Positions 19,013 to 28,621 are shown, counted from the stretch's first letter. The stretch: 45,139 nt of DNA from Nitrospiraceae bacterium (GCA_021373015.1 JAJFTJ010000008.1:1-45139), one strand, 5' to 3'. A program made the numbers and translations. The notes: generated from the sequence alone by a model not told the origin.

Positions 19013-19596
19013 GAAAGGCATTGATTAAGAGAAAGACAAAAGAAACGGATATATCTCTGGAAATTATTCTTGAGGGCAAGGGGAATTACGCAATAAACAC
19101 ATCCATCCCGTTTTTCGATCATATGCTTTCTTTGATGTGCAAACACGGCTTGATTGATATGAAGCTCAAGGCTAAAGGCGATACAGACATTGACTATCAC
19201 CACACTGTAGAAGATATAGGAATAGTTTTCGGCAAGGCATTAAAAGACGCGCTTGGCAATATGAAAGGGATAACACGTTACGGCAAGGCATCTGTGCCAA
19301 TGGATGAGGCGTTGGCTGAGATAAGTCTTGACATCAGCGGAAGGCCATATCTTGTTTATAATGTGAAGCTTCCTAAAAAAACAAAGATAAGAAATTTCGA
19401 TCCTGACCTTGTGCAGGATTTTCTTCAGGCATTCGTAAGCAACGGGAATCTCACGCTCCATGTGAATGTGCCATACGGCAGAAATGAGCATCACATTATT
19501 GAAGCGATTTTTAAAGGACTCGGAAAAGCGCTTGGAGAGGCAGTCTCGATGAATAAAAAAGTAAAAGGCTTGCCTACAACAAAAGGGCTGATGTAA
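19009..19596 (+). CDS. hisB: Imidazoleglycerol-phosphate dehydratase
   Basis: HisB removes water from imidazoleglycerol phosphate in histidine synthesis. The start at ATG 19009, overlapping the hisC stop, gives 195 residues, the usual length of the monofunctional enzyme. The frame is open further upstream only as a shadow of hisC. The metal-binding motifs FFDHML, DYHHTVEDIGI and RNEHHIIEAIFKG are intact. There is no fused phosphatase domain. Confidence 0.97.
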   Translation: MRKALIKRKTKETDISLEIILEGKGNYAINTSIPFFDHMLSLMCKHGLIDMKLKAKGDTDIDYHHTVEDIGIVFGKALKDALGNMKGITRYGKASVPMDEALAEISLDISGRPYLVYNVKLPKKTKIRNFDPDLVQDFLQAFVSNGNLTLHVNVPYGRNEHHIIEAIFKGLGKALGEAVSMNKKVKGLPTTKGLM

Positions 19597-19681
19597 GAAT
19601 TCAAGATATGTGTGATTTAATTAGATGGGATACAGCATTCTCGCTCAGAAAAAAACATGACTGGCTCTTGCTTGCTACGAT

Positions 19682-19793
19682 ATTTTTCGACAGTTCTAAA
19701 GTTCATTGCGCTACATCCTCGAAACTTGACCTTCGGTTTCAAACAGTTGAGGATGTGGTCGCTTCATTTCACTAAGAACTGTTACCGAAAAAT
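19682..19793. repeat. Long imperfect inverted repeat (about 112 bp)
   Basis: Two arms of about 40 bases (19682-19720 and 19749-19793) pair in blocks. ATTTTTCG (19682-19689) pairs with CGAAAAAT (19786-19793). ACAGTTCT (19690-19697) pairs with AGAACTGT (19775-19782). ACATCCTC (19713-19720) pairs with GAGGATGT (19749-19756). Between the arms a further small hairpin (GAAAC...GTTTC) is possible. It lies in the 242-base gap between hisB and the HAD gene and codes for nothing evident. It could be a MITE/REP-like element or a structured RNA. Confidence 0.7.
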
Positions 19794-19838
19794 CTCTGAT
19801 GCCGCTCAAATACTATATCCTGTCATTTAGGAGAAATA

Positions 19839-20504
19839 ATGTTATTGCACTCTAAAATTCCATTGAATGAGATCAAATACGTGCTTCTTGATATGGACGG
19901 CACACTGCTTGATAAGTATTTTGACGATTATTTCTGGGAGCATCTTGTGCCTGAGAAATATGCTGAGAAGAACACTATGACCTTTGGCAGGGCAAAAAAA
20001 GAGCTTCTAAAAAAATATAAGCATCATGAAGGAACTTTAAACTGGACTGATATAGATTTCTGGTCAAAAGAGCTTGCCCTTGATATCCCTGCATTAAAGG
20101 AGCAGATAAGACACTTGATAGAAGTTCATCCTCGTGTCGAAGACTTTCTTTGTATGCTCAGAAAACAAAAAAAGAAGATATTTCTTGCAACCAATGCACA
20201 TTATAAAGTTCTTGACCTCAAGCTTAAGAAAACAGAGATTGGGAAATATTTCGACAAAGTTATCACATCGTTTGATATGGGATATCCAAAGGAAATGCTG
20301 GAGTTCTGGGAGAATGCAGAAAAGCATCTTGGTTTTACTAAGGACGAGACGCTTTTTATTGATGATACGCTGGAGGTATTGGAAACAGCAGCTAAGTACG
20401 GGATAAAATACATTCTTCACAAGGCAAAAGCAAATTCAAAAAACCAATCCAAGCTTTCTGACAATTTTTTGCATATATTTGATTTTAATGAATTGATGAA
20501 GTAG
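19839..20504 (+). CDS. HAD-family hydrolase (YrfG-like nucleotidase)
   Basis: This 221-residue protein carries the three HAD phosphatase motifs: DMDGTLLDKYFDD (motif I, residues about 18-30), FLATNAH (motif II) and LFIDDTLEVLETA (motif IV). The architecture, with a helical cap after motif I and a WEHL segment, resembles GMP/IMP nucleotidase YrfG. The substrate is not proven by sequence. A TAGGAG site precedes the ATG. It lies between the inverted repeat and the nadB promoter region. Confidence 0.85.
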   Translation: MLLHSKIPLNEIKYVLLDMDGTLLDKYFDDYFWEHLVPEKYAEKNTMTFGRAKKELLKKYKHHEGTLNWTDIDFWSKELALDIPALKEQIRHLIEVHPRVEDFLCMLRKQKKKIFLATNAHYKVLDLKLKKTEIGKYFDKVITSFDMGYPKEMLEFWENAEKHLGFTKDETLFIDDTLEVLETAAKYGIKYILHKAKANSKNQSKLSDNFLHIFDFNELMK

Positions 20505-20555
20505 TTTTGTAATTAAAGGGTAATAATATTACCTAGCACTATCCCATCTTGCGTT

Positions 20556-20576
20556 TAACGCCTATAATAGGTGTTA
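20556..20576 (+). promoter_or_regulatory. Palindrome over the -10 box upstream of nadB
   Basis: The 21-base near-palindrome TAACGCCTAT-A-ATAGGTGTTA has one G-T mismatch and contains a perfect TATAAT (20563-20568). It lies 24 bases before the GTG start of nadB. Overlap of a dyad with a -10 box is the usual geometry of a repressor site. The regulator is unknown, and NAD-related control would be a guess. A second small inverted repeat (GGTAATA/TATTACC) is just upstream at about 20519-20533. Confidence 0.45.
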
Positions 20577-20599
20577 GTGAGAAATAGCTCGGAGGATTT

Positions 20600-22153
20600 G
20601 TGGATATAGAGATTGTTGATCATCTTATTATCGGGAGCGGTGTGGCTGGTCTTAGAGCAGCTATCGAACTTGCTTCTTATGGCAATGTGTTGATTGTTAC
20701 AAAGGACATGCCGACAGAGAGCAGCACTGAATACGCTCAGGGCGGAATTGCTGTTGCATTAAGCGATGAAGATGAAGTCGGAATTCATTTTGAAGATACA
20801 CTGAAAGCAGGAGACGGCCTTTGCAATGAAGACGCAGTGAAAATTCTTGTTGAAGAAGGGCCTGAAAGAATTAACGAACTTATTTCATGGGGAGTTGAGT
20901 TTGATAAGGCTGGGACAAAGCTTGATTTTACAATGGAGGCTGCTCATTCAAGAAGAAGAGTTTTGCATTCGCATGGGGATTCTACAGGCAAAGAGCTTGA
21001 GCGTGTGCTTCTTAATAAAGTTCGGTCATTCCCGTCAGTTAAAAAATATCCCTTTTCTTTTACTGTAGATTTGATTGCATTAAACGGCGAATGTTTTGGC
21101 GCTTATGTTCTTAAAGACAGAAAAATGGTTGCTATTATTGCGAAGTCAACTATACTCTGCACTGGCGGAGCAGGACAGATATATTTAAGAACAACAAATC
21201 CTTTGGTTGCAACAGGCGATGGAATGGCAATAGCTTATCGGGCAGGTGCAGTGCTTGAGGATATAGAATTTGTTCAATTTCACCCTACGAGTCTTTATTC
21301 GCCGTATGCTCCGAGTTTTCTTCTCACTGAGTCGATAAGAGGAGAAGGCGGCATATTGAGAAATATAAATAAAGAACTTTTTATGAAGAATTATCATCCT
21401 GACGCAGAACTTGCACCAAGGGATATTGTATCTCGTGCAATCGTCTCCGAAATGGTAAAGACAAAGAGCAGTAATGTTTTTCTCGACATGACTCATCTTG
21501 AAAAAGATTTTGTAAAAAACAGATTTCCTAAAGTTTACTCGACATGCATACAGTACAACCTTGATATAACGCAGGAATTAATACCTGTTTCTCCTGCTGC
21601 CCATTACATAATGGGAGGGATAAAGACTGATTTAAATGGCATGACTAATATGCATAGGCTTTATGCAGCCGGGGAAGTTGCATGCACAGGCGTTCATGGA
21701 GCAAACAGACTTGCAAGCAACAGCCTTCTTGAGGGACTTGTTTATGGTGCACGCGCCGGTAAATCAGCATGCGCATCGTCTGATATTTCAGAAAAACTTG
21801 ATGCAGTAAAAGAGCAGACAGCAAAATATGCCATGGCATATCATACTATCCCAGGGCATGATGAGATAAGAATAACACTCAGAAAATACATGTGGGAAAA
21901 GGTTGGCATAATAAGATGCAAAAAATCTCTTGATGAGGCGAAGAAGAAACTTTCTGAATGGAGATTTATACTGGACAAGACTTTTTACACAAGACGTGAG
22001 CTTGAGTTAAAGAACATGCTTACATCCGCACTTTTAATTACAGAGGCTTCACTGCTCAGAAACGGAAGTGTCGGTGCACACTACAGGTCTGACTTTAGTG
22101 ATAAAGTTAATGGCTGGCAGAAACATATAACATGGGCAAAAAATAAAATTTAA
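20600..22153 (+). CDS. nadB: L-aspartate oxidase
   Basis: NadB oxidises aspartate to iminoaspartate for NAD synthesis, using FAD. The 517-residue protein starts at GTG 20600 after a CGGAGG site. The FAD-binding GSGVAGLRAAIELA is at residues about 13-26. The active-site region AAHSRRRVLHSHGDSTGKE and the GEVACTGVHGANRLASNSLL segment distinguish it from fumarate reductase/SdhA relatives by overall resemblance. Anaerobes use fumarate as electron acceptor for this enzyme. Pyk follows after 44 bases. Confidence 0.96.
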   Translation: MDIEIVDHLIIGSGVAGLRAAIELASYGNVLIVTKDMPTESSTEYAQGGIAVALSDEDEVGIHFEDTLKAGDGLCNEDAVKILVEEGPERINELISWGVEFDKAGTKLDFTMEAAHSRRRVLHSHGDSTGKELERVLLNKVRSFPSVKKYPFSFTVDLIALNGECFGAYVLKDRKMVAIIAKSTILCTGGAGQIYLRTTNPLVATGDGMAIAYRAGAVLEDIEFVQFHPTSLYSPYAPSFLLTESIRGEGGILRNINKELFMKNYHPDAELAPRDIVSRAIVSEMVKTKSSNVFLDMTHLEKDFVKNRFPKVYSTCIQYNLDITQELIPVSPAAHYIMGGIKTDLNGMTNMHRLYAAGEVACTGVHGANRLASNSLLEGLVYGARAGKSACASSDISEKLDAVKEQTAKYAMAYHTIPGHDEIRITLRKYMWEKVGIIRCKKSLDEAKKKLSEWRFILDKTFYTRRELELKNMLTSALLITEASLLRNGSVGAHYRSDFSDKVNGWQKHITWAKNKI

Positions 22154-22182
22154 ATATAACCATTCAATTTATTCTTTTTCAC

Positions 22183-22191
22183 TGCTACAAT
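22183..22191 (+). promoter_or_regulatory. Extended -10 promoter candidate for pyk
   Basis: TGC is followed by TACAAT (22186-22191, 5 of 6 matches), and only 6 bases later comes the pyk ATG at 22198, without a Shine-Dalgarno. This would give a leaderless pyk mRNA, although read-through from nadB is also possible. Confidence 0.5.
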
Positions 22192-22197
22192 AAGTTT

Positions 22198-23613
22198 ATG
22201 AATTACAGAAAATCAAAGATAATCTGCACAATAGGGCCTGCTTCTGCGGACAGTGACACGATCAATTCTTTTATCAAACATGGTATGGATGTTGCCCGTC
22301 TTAATTTCTCGCACGGGAATTATAAGTTCCATAAAAAAGCAATCAAGATGATTATGGAAGAATCAAAAAAACTGAATAAGACTGTTGCAATACTTCAAGA
22401 CCTCCAGGGGATAAAGATAAGAGTAGGGCTTGTTTCTGACGGTTCTGTTCAGTTAAAAAAAGGCGCTGAGATTTTACTACACAGCGGTTTAGAGATAAGC
22501 ACTGATAAAAATATTTATGTTTCTTATCCTGCGCTTAAAAAAGATGCAAGGATTGGCGACAGAATTCTTTTTGATGACGGCTTGATCCAGTCTGTAGTTA
22601 CCGCTAAAACAAAAGACGGTGTAAAGATAAGGATTATTGAAGGTGGTGTTTTAAAAGATAAAAAAGGCGTGAATTTCCCTGGGATGAAGACGACAGTATC
22701 ATCATTCACTTCAAAAGACAGAAAAGATATTGCATTCGGACTAAAGAACGGAGTCGATTATGTAGCACTTTCATTTGTGAGAAATGCAGAAGATGTAAGA
22801 ACAGTAAAAAAATGGCTTGGAAAAAATATAAAAGCAGTGTCTTTAATAGCAAAGATCGAAAAGCCTGAAGCTCTAAAGGATATAGATAATATTTTTGATG
22901 AAGTTGACGGGATAATGATTGCAAGAGGAGATCTCGGAGTAGAAGTCTCTTCTGAAGAAGTGCCGTTGATACAAAAGGCTCTCATTAATAAGGCTAATGA
23001 AAAAGGAAAGATAGTAATAACTGCCACCCAGATGCTCGAATCAATGACATCTCACAGGAGACCTACTCGCGCAGAGACAACCGATGTGGCAAATGCTGTG
23101 ATAGACGGCACTGACGCTTTAATGCTTTCAGCAGAAACAGCGGCTGGAAAATATCCGATAGATGCTTTGAAAATGATGGACAGGATTATAAGATACACTG
23201 AGATAAATACAGCAAATAACAGATTTGAATCTCGCATAACCACATCTGATTTTTCCGGAGCGGTTGCAGATTCTTCATGCAGGGCAGCGGAGGATATAAA
23301 GGCCAAGGCTATAATTGCCTTCACACAATCGGGTTTTACCGGCAGGCTAATGTCAAAATTCAGGCCTAATGTTCCGATAATTGCCTTTACGCCGCATATA
23401 AATATTAAGCGCAGGATGATTCTTTACTGGGGTGTTTATCCTGTGCTCATAAGGTATCTCTCAAATACTGATGAGATGATAAAGGCTGTCGAACAGTCGC
23501 TTATTAAAAATAATTTTGCCAGAAAAGGCGACAATATTGTTATAACTGCAAGTTCGCCTCTGCTTACGCGCGGAAAAACAAATTTGATGAAGCTGCACAC
23601 TATAACAGGCTAG
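22198..23613 (+). CDS. pyk: Pyruvate kinase
   Basis: Pyruvate kinase transfers phosphate from PEP to ADP. The 471-residue protein has the KIICTIGPASADSDTI start, the ARLNFSHG motif, the active-site lysine region SLIAKIEKPEAL, and IMIARGDLGVEV. The length lacks the extra C-terminal PEP-utiliser domain of Bacillus-type enzymes. It ends 3 bases before the stop of the convergent ntrX-like gene. Confidence 0.97.
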   Translation: MNYRKSKIICTIGPASADSDTINSFIKHGMDVARLNFSHGNYKFHKKAIKMIMEESKKLNKTVAILQDLQGIKIRVGLVSDGSVQLKKGAEILLHSGLEISTDKNIYVSYPALKKDARIGDRILFDDGLIQSVVTAKTKDGVKIRIIEGGVLKDKKGVNFPGMKTTVSSFTSKDRKDIAFGLKNGVDYVALSFVRNAEDVRTVKKWLGKNIKAVSLIAKIEKPEALKDIDNIFDEVDGIMIARGDLGVEVSSEEVPLIQKALINKANEKGKIVITATQMLESMTSHRRPTRAETTDVANAVIDGTDALMLSAETAAGKYPIDALKMMDRIIRYTEINTANNRFESRITTSDFSGAVADSSCRAAEDIKAKAIIAFTQSGFTGRLMSKFRPNVPIIAFTPHINIKRRMILYWGVYPVLIRYLSNTDEMIKAVEQSLIKNNFARKGDNIVITASSPLLTRGKTNLMKLHTITG

Positions 23614-23616
23614 TGG

Positions 23617-24969
23617 TCAGGGCGTCTTTATTTCATACTGTTTTATCTTGCGGTGGAGGTTGCTTCTTTCTATATCAAGTATGTCTGCTGTCTTTGATAT
23701 GTTCCAGCTATTTTCTTCGAGTTTCTTGGTAATATAATCTTTTTCAAATGCATCTCTTGCATCTTTTAGTTTTTTATAATTAAGGTATTCTGCGCTTTCA
23801 AGCTTACCTGGTATGAACATATCTTTGCTTGTTATTATATTGGAGGGTGTCATTATAAAAAATCTTTCGATTAGATTTCTTAATTCTCTTACATTGCCCG
23901 GCCAGTCATAATCAACAAGCGTCTTTATTCCTTCGATGTCAATTTTTTTCAAAGGTTTACCGTACTCTGTACTGATACTCTCAAGAAAATAATTAATAAT
24001 AAAAGGGATGTCCTGTTTCCTTTCTCTAAGCGGAGGAATTTCGAAAGGTATAACATTAAGCCTGAAAAACAGATCTTCTCTAAAGTTGCCTTTTTTTACT
24101 TCTTCTTTTAGATTTTTATTTGTTGCTGCGATTATCCATACATCTACATTTATTTTTTTGCTTCCTCCGACTCTCTGAAATTCCTGAGTCTCGATAACGC
24201 GAAGAACTTTTGACTGGGTCTGAAGAGACATGTCCCCTATCTCATCTAGGAACAATGTGCCATTATCAGCGAGTTCGAACTTTCCTTTTTTCTGTTCAAA
24301 TGCCCCTGTGAATGAGCCTTTTTCATGGCCGAAAAGCTCGCTTTCAATAAGTTCCTGTGGTATAGCTGCACAGTTAACCTCGATAAAAGGTTTGTCTGCA
24401 CGAGGACTTTTTTCATGCAGGAGTCTTGCAACAACCTCTTTACCGGTTCCGCTCTCGCCTGTTATCAAGACTCTGCTGCTGCTTTGCGATGCCATGTCTA
24501 TCTGTTTTTTGATATCGGCTATTTCTGCAGATTCGCCAATCAAGACCCATTTTTTTGTGAGATTTTTTTTGAGTGTTATGTTCTCAATTTCGAGATTGCG
24601 TCTTTCAAGTGCCCTGTTGGACACGAGTAACACTCGTTCTAGTGAAAGAGGTTTTTCCAGAAAATCATAAGCCCCAATCTTTGTTGCTTTAACTGCAACT
24701 TCTATATTCCCATGCCCTGATATCATGACTACAGGGATTTCAGGCCATTTTACCTTTATCTCATCAAGCGCCTGAATACCGTCTATACCGGGTAGCCAGA
24801 CATCAAGAAGTATCAGGTCTAAATCTGGAGATGAATTTTTTAAAATTTCCAGCGCATCTTCTGCTGAATTCGCAGTAATTGTCTCATAGCCTTCGTCTTC
24901 GAATATTCCCGAAAGGCTGTCCCTTATCCCTTCTTCATCATCAACAATAAGAACTAATGGTTTTGGCAA
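23617..24969 (-). CDS. NtrX-like sigma-54-dependent response regulator
   Basis: This 450-residue protein has a receiver domain with phosphoacceptor D56 (LLLDVWLPG), an AAA+ domain with Walker A GESGTGKE, and a Fis-type helix-turn-helix at the end ([20 protein letters not shown]). The sigma-54-contacting loop reads GSFTGA rather than GAFTGA. It is directly downstream of an NtrY-like kinase (15-base gap). The pair resembles NtrYX, linked to nitrogen and redox control in other bacteria. The actual target genes are unknown. Confidence 0.9.
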   Translation of the reverse strand: MPKPLVLIVDDEEGIRDSLSGIFEDEGYETITANSAEDALEILKNSSPDLDLILLDVWLPGIDGIQALDEIKVKWPEIPVVMISGHGNIEVAVKATKIGAYDFLEKPLSLERVLLVSNRALERRNLEIENITLKKNLTKKWVLIGESAEIADIKKQIDMASQSSSRVLITGESGTGKEVVARLLHEKSPRADKPFIEVNCAAIPQELIESELFGHEKGSFTGAFEQKKGKFELADNGTLFLDEIGDMSLQTQSKVLRVIETQEFQRVGGSKKINVDVWIIAATNKNLKEEVKKGNFREDLFFRLNVIPFEIPPLRERKQDIPFIINYFLESISTEYGKPLKKIDIEGIKTLVDYDWPGNVRELRNLIERFFIMTPSNIITSKDMFIPGKLESAEYLNYKKLKDARDAFEKDYITKKLEENSWNISKTADILDIERSNLHRKIKQYEIKTP

Positions 24970-24984
24970 TCCGCTGCTCCTTTT

Positions 24985-27030
24985 TTATAAGTCATACGAC
25001 TTTATTGGTATTGATATAGTAAACACAGCTCCATTAGGATTATTATCTTTCACTCTTATATACCCCTTGTGCTCTGCTATTATTTTATTTGCAATAGCAA
25101 GACCAAGCCCTGTTCCGCCTTTTTTTGTAGAGAAGTAAGGTTTGAATATTTTTTCCTTATCTTCTTCTGTTATTCCAGGACCGTCATCAGCAATATCAAT
25201 CAACAATTTGTTAGCAGAATCATCTTTATACACTTTAATTTCTATATTGCCGCTGTACCCCATTGCCTGAAATGCATTATCAACAATATTGATCAAAACT
25301 CTTTTAAACTGTTCTCCATCAAGCTCTACCAGTATCATTTTATCAGGTATTGTTGTCTTTATGCTAAATTCTTTATAACCTTTATATAATTCAATAATTT
25401 CATCTATAATGCTGACAATATTTATTGGTGTTTTTTTAATCTCAGGCATTTTGCCTAAAGTTGAGAAATCATCAACAAGTTTTTTAAGGCTGTCTACTTC
25501 TTTAACTATCGCCTTTGTAGCATGCTCGAATATCTGGCCAAAGTTTTTATCTTTCTGTTCCCATTTTTTTTGCATTCTCTCTGCTGATAGTTTTATGGGC
25601 GTTAAGGGATTTTTTATCTCGTGCGCTATTCTTCTTGCAGCCTCTTCCCATATAAGGTTCTGTTGAGCCCTTATAATGTCTGTAATATCATCAAAAACAG
25701 CGAGGAGTCCTATGGGCGTATGAGTTATATCCCTTAATGTGGTGACAAAAACCCTCAAGGTAAGATTTTTTTCTGATGTTGTTACCTTTACGTTTTTTTC
25801 AACACCGCTGAGGTCTTTTATAATAATTCCCCTTATTAGTGCATGGAGTTCATCTGATTTAATCTTCTGCATTAATTCTTTGTAGGTTTTGCCTATGACG
25901 TCTTCCCGATTAAGATTAAGGATTGAGTAGGCAGCGCTGTTGATTGTGAGAATTTTCCCGGATATATCCAGAAACAGAACGCCAGAATTGATATTAGCAA
26001 GAATATTTTCCATCCAGAGTCTGCGCCTGTCAGATTCCATATGTGCTTTTTGAAGAACTTCTTTGCCGCTTTTTAATTCAGTCACCATGTGGTTGAATGA
26101 ATTAATCAGCAGGCCTATCTCATCTTCCCGTTGCATTTTTAAAGCAAAATTCAGATTGCCTGATGCAACTTCCTCTGTTGCCTGTGCAAGTTTTTGTATG
26201 GGGTCTGTTATTCCTCTTGATATCCTCAGTGCAACCCATAGGGACATGAACACAATGATCAGAGTGAAAAAAGTTAATATCATCATGTAGTTCATCTTCA
26301 GCGGCACTTTCCATGATTCAAGCTTCAGATAATCTTCATAGGCTTCTTTTATCTTTTCTACATTTGCAGAAATGCTCTTGGGCAGATGAGTCTCTACTAC
26401 AATGACCCCGGGTGTTTTTACAGATGATTTGTCAGGAACAACTGCTCTTATTATATCCCCGTTTTCACTTGAAATGACCTCAGTTCCCTCCTTCCCATTA
26501 AATGCGAATTTGACAGTCTCTGAAGGGTTATCAGGCAGTTTATTCAGGTGTGTAACCTTGTACTGAGGAGATATTCTGCTGCCTTCAACTGCTGTTTTTG
26601 CAAAATCCAGAGTTCTCTGCTTTTCCATGTCGTATAATGTTTTTGCCACTTCAATTGTGCTTACAAAAGGCTGTCTGAACTGCGGGGTGAGCAATTTGTC
26701 TATGTAATTAGTAACAAGACCGCTTGCAACAAAAAAGAGAAGTGCAGAAGGGATTGACGTGAGAATAACAAATACAACAACTATTTTTGTTTTGAATTTA
26801 TAGCCGAGAATTTTTTGTTTTCGCTCAATGTATATCCTTAAAAGGCTTTTGCCTACGTAGAACATTAAAGTTAACAGTGCAATTATATTCAAGTTGAATA
26901 ATATGACAAGGAGAATCCTGGTCATAATGGAGACGGTCTGAAGCCGCATATAGTGCAGTTCAATCGCAGTTGCTGCTATTATTAGAATGAAAATACCTAT
27001 GATTGTTATTCCATATCTAACGTTCTTCAT
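24985..27030 (-). CDS. NtrY-like membrane histidine kinase
   Basis: At 681 residues this is a multi-domain kinase. Two membrane segments lie near the N-terminus (about 8-25 and 37-60). A third follows at about 85-110 before a periplasmic domain of about 140 residues. A fourth lies near 250-270. Then come a HAMP domain (RGITDPIQKLAQATEEVASG), a PAS domain, the phosphoacceptor histidine in ARRIAHEIKNPLTPIKLSAE, and the ATPase boxes NIVDNAFQAM, DIADDGPGI and GGTGLGLAI. The ATG overlaps the DUF4390 stop (ATGA). Confidence 0.92.
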   Translation of the reverse strand: MKNVRYGITIIGIFILIIAATAIELHYMRLQTVSIMTRILLVILFNLNIIALLTLMFYVGKSLLRIYIERKQKILGYKFKTKIVVVFVILTSIPSALLFFVASGLVTNYIDKLLTPQFRQPFVSTIEVAKTLYDMEKQRTLDFAKTAVEGSRISPQYKVTHLNKLPDNPSETVKFAFNGKEGTEVISSENGDIIRAVVPDKSSVKTPGVIVVETHLPKSISANVEKIKEAYEDYLKLESWKVPLKMNYMMILTFFTLIIVFMSLWVALRISRGITDPIQKLAQATEEVASGNLNFALKMQREDEIGLLINSFNHMVTELKSGKEVLQKAHMESDRRRLWMENILANINSGVLFLDISGKILTINSAAYSILNLNREDVIGKTYKELMQKIKSDELHALIRGIIIKDLSGVEKNVKVTTSEKNLTLRVFVTTLRDITHTPIGLLAVFDDITDIIRAQQNLIWEEAARRIAHEIKNPLTPIKLSAERMQKKWEQKDKNFGQIFEHATKAIVKEVDSLKKLVDDFSTLGKMPEIKKTPINIVSIIDEIIELYKGYKEFSIKTTIPDKMILVELDGEQFKRVLINIVDNAFQAMGYSGNIEIKVYKDDSANKLLIDIADDGPGITEEDKEKIFKPYFSTKKGGTGLGLAIANKIIAEHKGYIRVKDNNPNGAVFTISIPIKSYDL

Positions 27031-27602
27031 TTTGTAATCCTGAGCTGGATTTTCTGAGAGTCTTTTGTGACCTTGAATTCTTTTTCAGGCACAAAAAAGA
27101 AGAGATAACTCAGAACCAGAGGCAGTCTTCTTAGTTTTGATTCAACAGTTATTTTTATGAAATATTCGTCTTGATCTAATTCTTTTATGTTTGTAAGCTT
27201 AATCTTATTCACTGAAAGAGCCCATTTAAGCATTGAATTAAAATTATTAAATCGTCTTTCGGTTATAACCATCCCGTCAAAGGATGACGCAACATATTCT
27301 TTTTTTATTGGATCTGATTTTAATGTTTTTACAATGACTTTCCCTAGAATAAATTCATTGGGCCATATGCTCCAAACCCTGAATAAATCAATATAAAAGG
27401 TTATTTCTTTTGAAATTCCGTTTTTTAAATCTTCAACATGTATCTCATCCAATATGACGCCTGTTGTAACAAATATTTCATTGTTTATGACAGTTGTCTC
27501 TGGTCCAATTATCTCTGCAGATTCAGAAAACAGCGGTGTGAGCATAATAGAGGCAAAAAGAAATAACAGAACAAAAACATGATTGCTTTTTCTTGTAGTC
27601 AA
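27027..27602 (-). CDS. DUF4390 exported protein
   Basis: This protein matches DUF4390, small exported proteins commonly encoded just before ntrY. The frame is open to 27740, but a promoter at 27640-27648 lies inside that extension, so the start must be later. TTG 27602 gives 191 residues with a clean signal peptide (TTRKSNHVFVLLFLFASIML, cleavage near SESAE). The AGGAG before it is 14 bases away, so the exact start is uncertain. The mature part is predicted beta-rich. It may sense or scaffold something for the kinase, by gene order only. Confidence 0.75.
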   Translation of the reverse strand: MTTRKSNHVFVLLFLFASIMLTPLFSESAEIIGPETTVINNEIFVTTGVILDEIHVEDLKNGISKEITFYIDLFRVWSIWPNEFILGKVIVKTLKSDPIKKEYVASSFDGMVITERRFNNFNSMLKWALSVNKIKLTNIKELDQDEYFIKITVESKLRRLPLVLSYLFFFVPEKEFKVTKDSQKIQLRITK

Positions 27603-27639
27603 TTTAAGCTTGATGTCTCCTATGAAAAATTTATTTTTA

Positions 27640-27648
27640 ATTATAACA
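27640..27648 (-). promoter_or_regulatory. Extended -10 promoter for DUF4390-ntrY-ntrX
   Basis: On the minus strand TGT (27648 down to 27646) is followed by TATAAT (27645 down to 27640). Transcription would start near 27633, giving a leader of about 30 bases containing AGGAG. It lies in the region shared with the divergent adenosine-kinase-family gene. Confidence 0.5.
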
Positions 27649-27690
27649 TACTGATTATAGCTATTAGTCAGCAGCATAAAGGGGGATTTT

Positions 27691-28173
27691 ATGGAAATAA
27701 GAAGCATTAAACTCAATATTCCAGAGGGATGCAATCTCATACTGGGACAGACTCATTTTATCAAGACAGCAGAGGACCTTTACGAAATATTAGTTACAAC
27801 AGTCCCAAAGGCAAAATTCGGGATTGCATTTAGCGAAGCATCAGGTCCATGCCTTATAAGAACAGAAGGGAATGACAATCATTTGATTGATGTTTGTGTT
27901 GCAAATATTCAGGCTCTTGGATCAGGTCATGTTTTTTGTATTCTCCTGAAAGATGCCTATCCTATAAATGTTCTTAACCAGATAAAAAACTGTCCTGAAA
28001 TATGCAGAATTTTCTGCGCAACATCAAATCCCGTAGAGGTTGTGATAGCGAATATGCTGCAAGGAAACGGAATACTCGGTGTTGTGGATGGCTTTGCACC
28101 CAAAGGGACAGAAACACAAGAAGACAAGACAGAAAGAAAGGAATTCCTGCGGAAAATAGGGTATAAATTATAG
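27691..28173 (+). CDS. Adenosine-specific kinase family protein (DUF355)
   Basis: This 160-residue protein matches the compact family first noted in archaea and anaerobic bacteria (Adenosine_kin, DUF355). Characteristic segments are LILGQTHFIKTAEDLYE, GIAFSEASGPCLIR, CATSNPVEVVIA and GVVDGFAPKG. Members have been annotated as adenosine-specific kinases, but the biochemical role is not well settled. There is no signal peptide. An AAGGGGGA site precedes the ATG. It lies 112 bases before dsrC on the same strand. Confidence 0.85.
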   Translation: MEIRSIKLNIPEGCNLILGQTHFIKTAEDLYEILVTTVPKAKFGIAFSEASGPCLIRTEGNDNHLIDVCVANIQALGSGHVFCILLKDAYPINVLNQIKNCPEICRIFCATSNPVEVVIANMLQGNGILGVVDGFAPKGTETQEDKTERKEFLRKIGYKL

Positions 28174-28285
28174 TTTCATCAGAAAAAATTATTTGACCGG
28201 GAATGTGAAAATGTATTAGCATCTAAAGTAATGGTATATAACTGAGAAGTTAATGCTGAGCTAAATACACAAGGAGGATTTCGAT

Positions 28286-28621
28286 ATGCCGATGCTTGAG
28301 TTTAAGGGAAAGCAATTTGAGATTGACGATGATGGCTATATTGTAAATCTCGAAGAATGGAATAAAGAACTTGCTGAACATCTGGCAGTGCTCGATGGCG
28401 TCAAGCTTACACCAGCGCACTGGGAGGTAATAGATTTTCTCAGAAACTATTACAAACAATACCAGATTGCTCCTATGATAAAGATTCTTGCAAGGGAAGT
28501 CGGCAAGGTTCTTGGCCCTGAAAAAGGGAATACAAAATATCTGTATGAATTATTCCCTGGCGGTCCTGCAAGACAGGCATGTAAATATGCAGGCCTTCCA
28601 AAACCCACAGGCTGTGTATAA
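28286..28621 (+). CDS. dsrC: DsrC/TusE-family sulfur carrier protein
   Basis: DsrC carries sulfur on C-terminal cysteines and is a substrate of the DsrMK membrane complex. This 111-residue protein ends QACKYAGLPKPTGCV, with both redox cysteines (C99 and the penultimate C110, spacing CX10C) present. It is therefore the DsrC type, able to form the trisulfide, and not merely TusE with one cysteine. The DGYIVNLEEWN and LTPAHWEVIDFLRNYY segments are typical. AAGGAGG precedes the ATG. The dsrM- and dsrK-like genes follow after a strong hairpin; dsrAB are not in the window. Confidence 0.92.
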   Translation: MPMLEFKGKQFEIDDDGYIVNLEEWNKELAEHLAVLDGVKLTPAHWEVIDFLRNYYKQYQIAPMIKILAREVGKVLGPEKGNTKYLYELFPGGPARQACKYAGLPKPTGCV

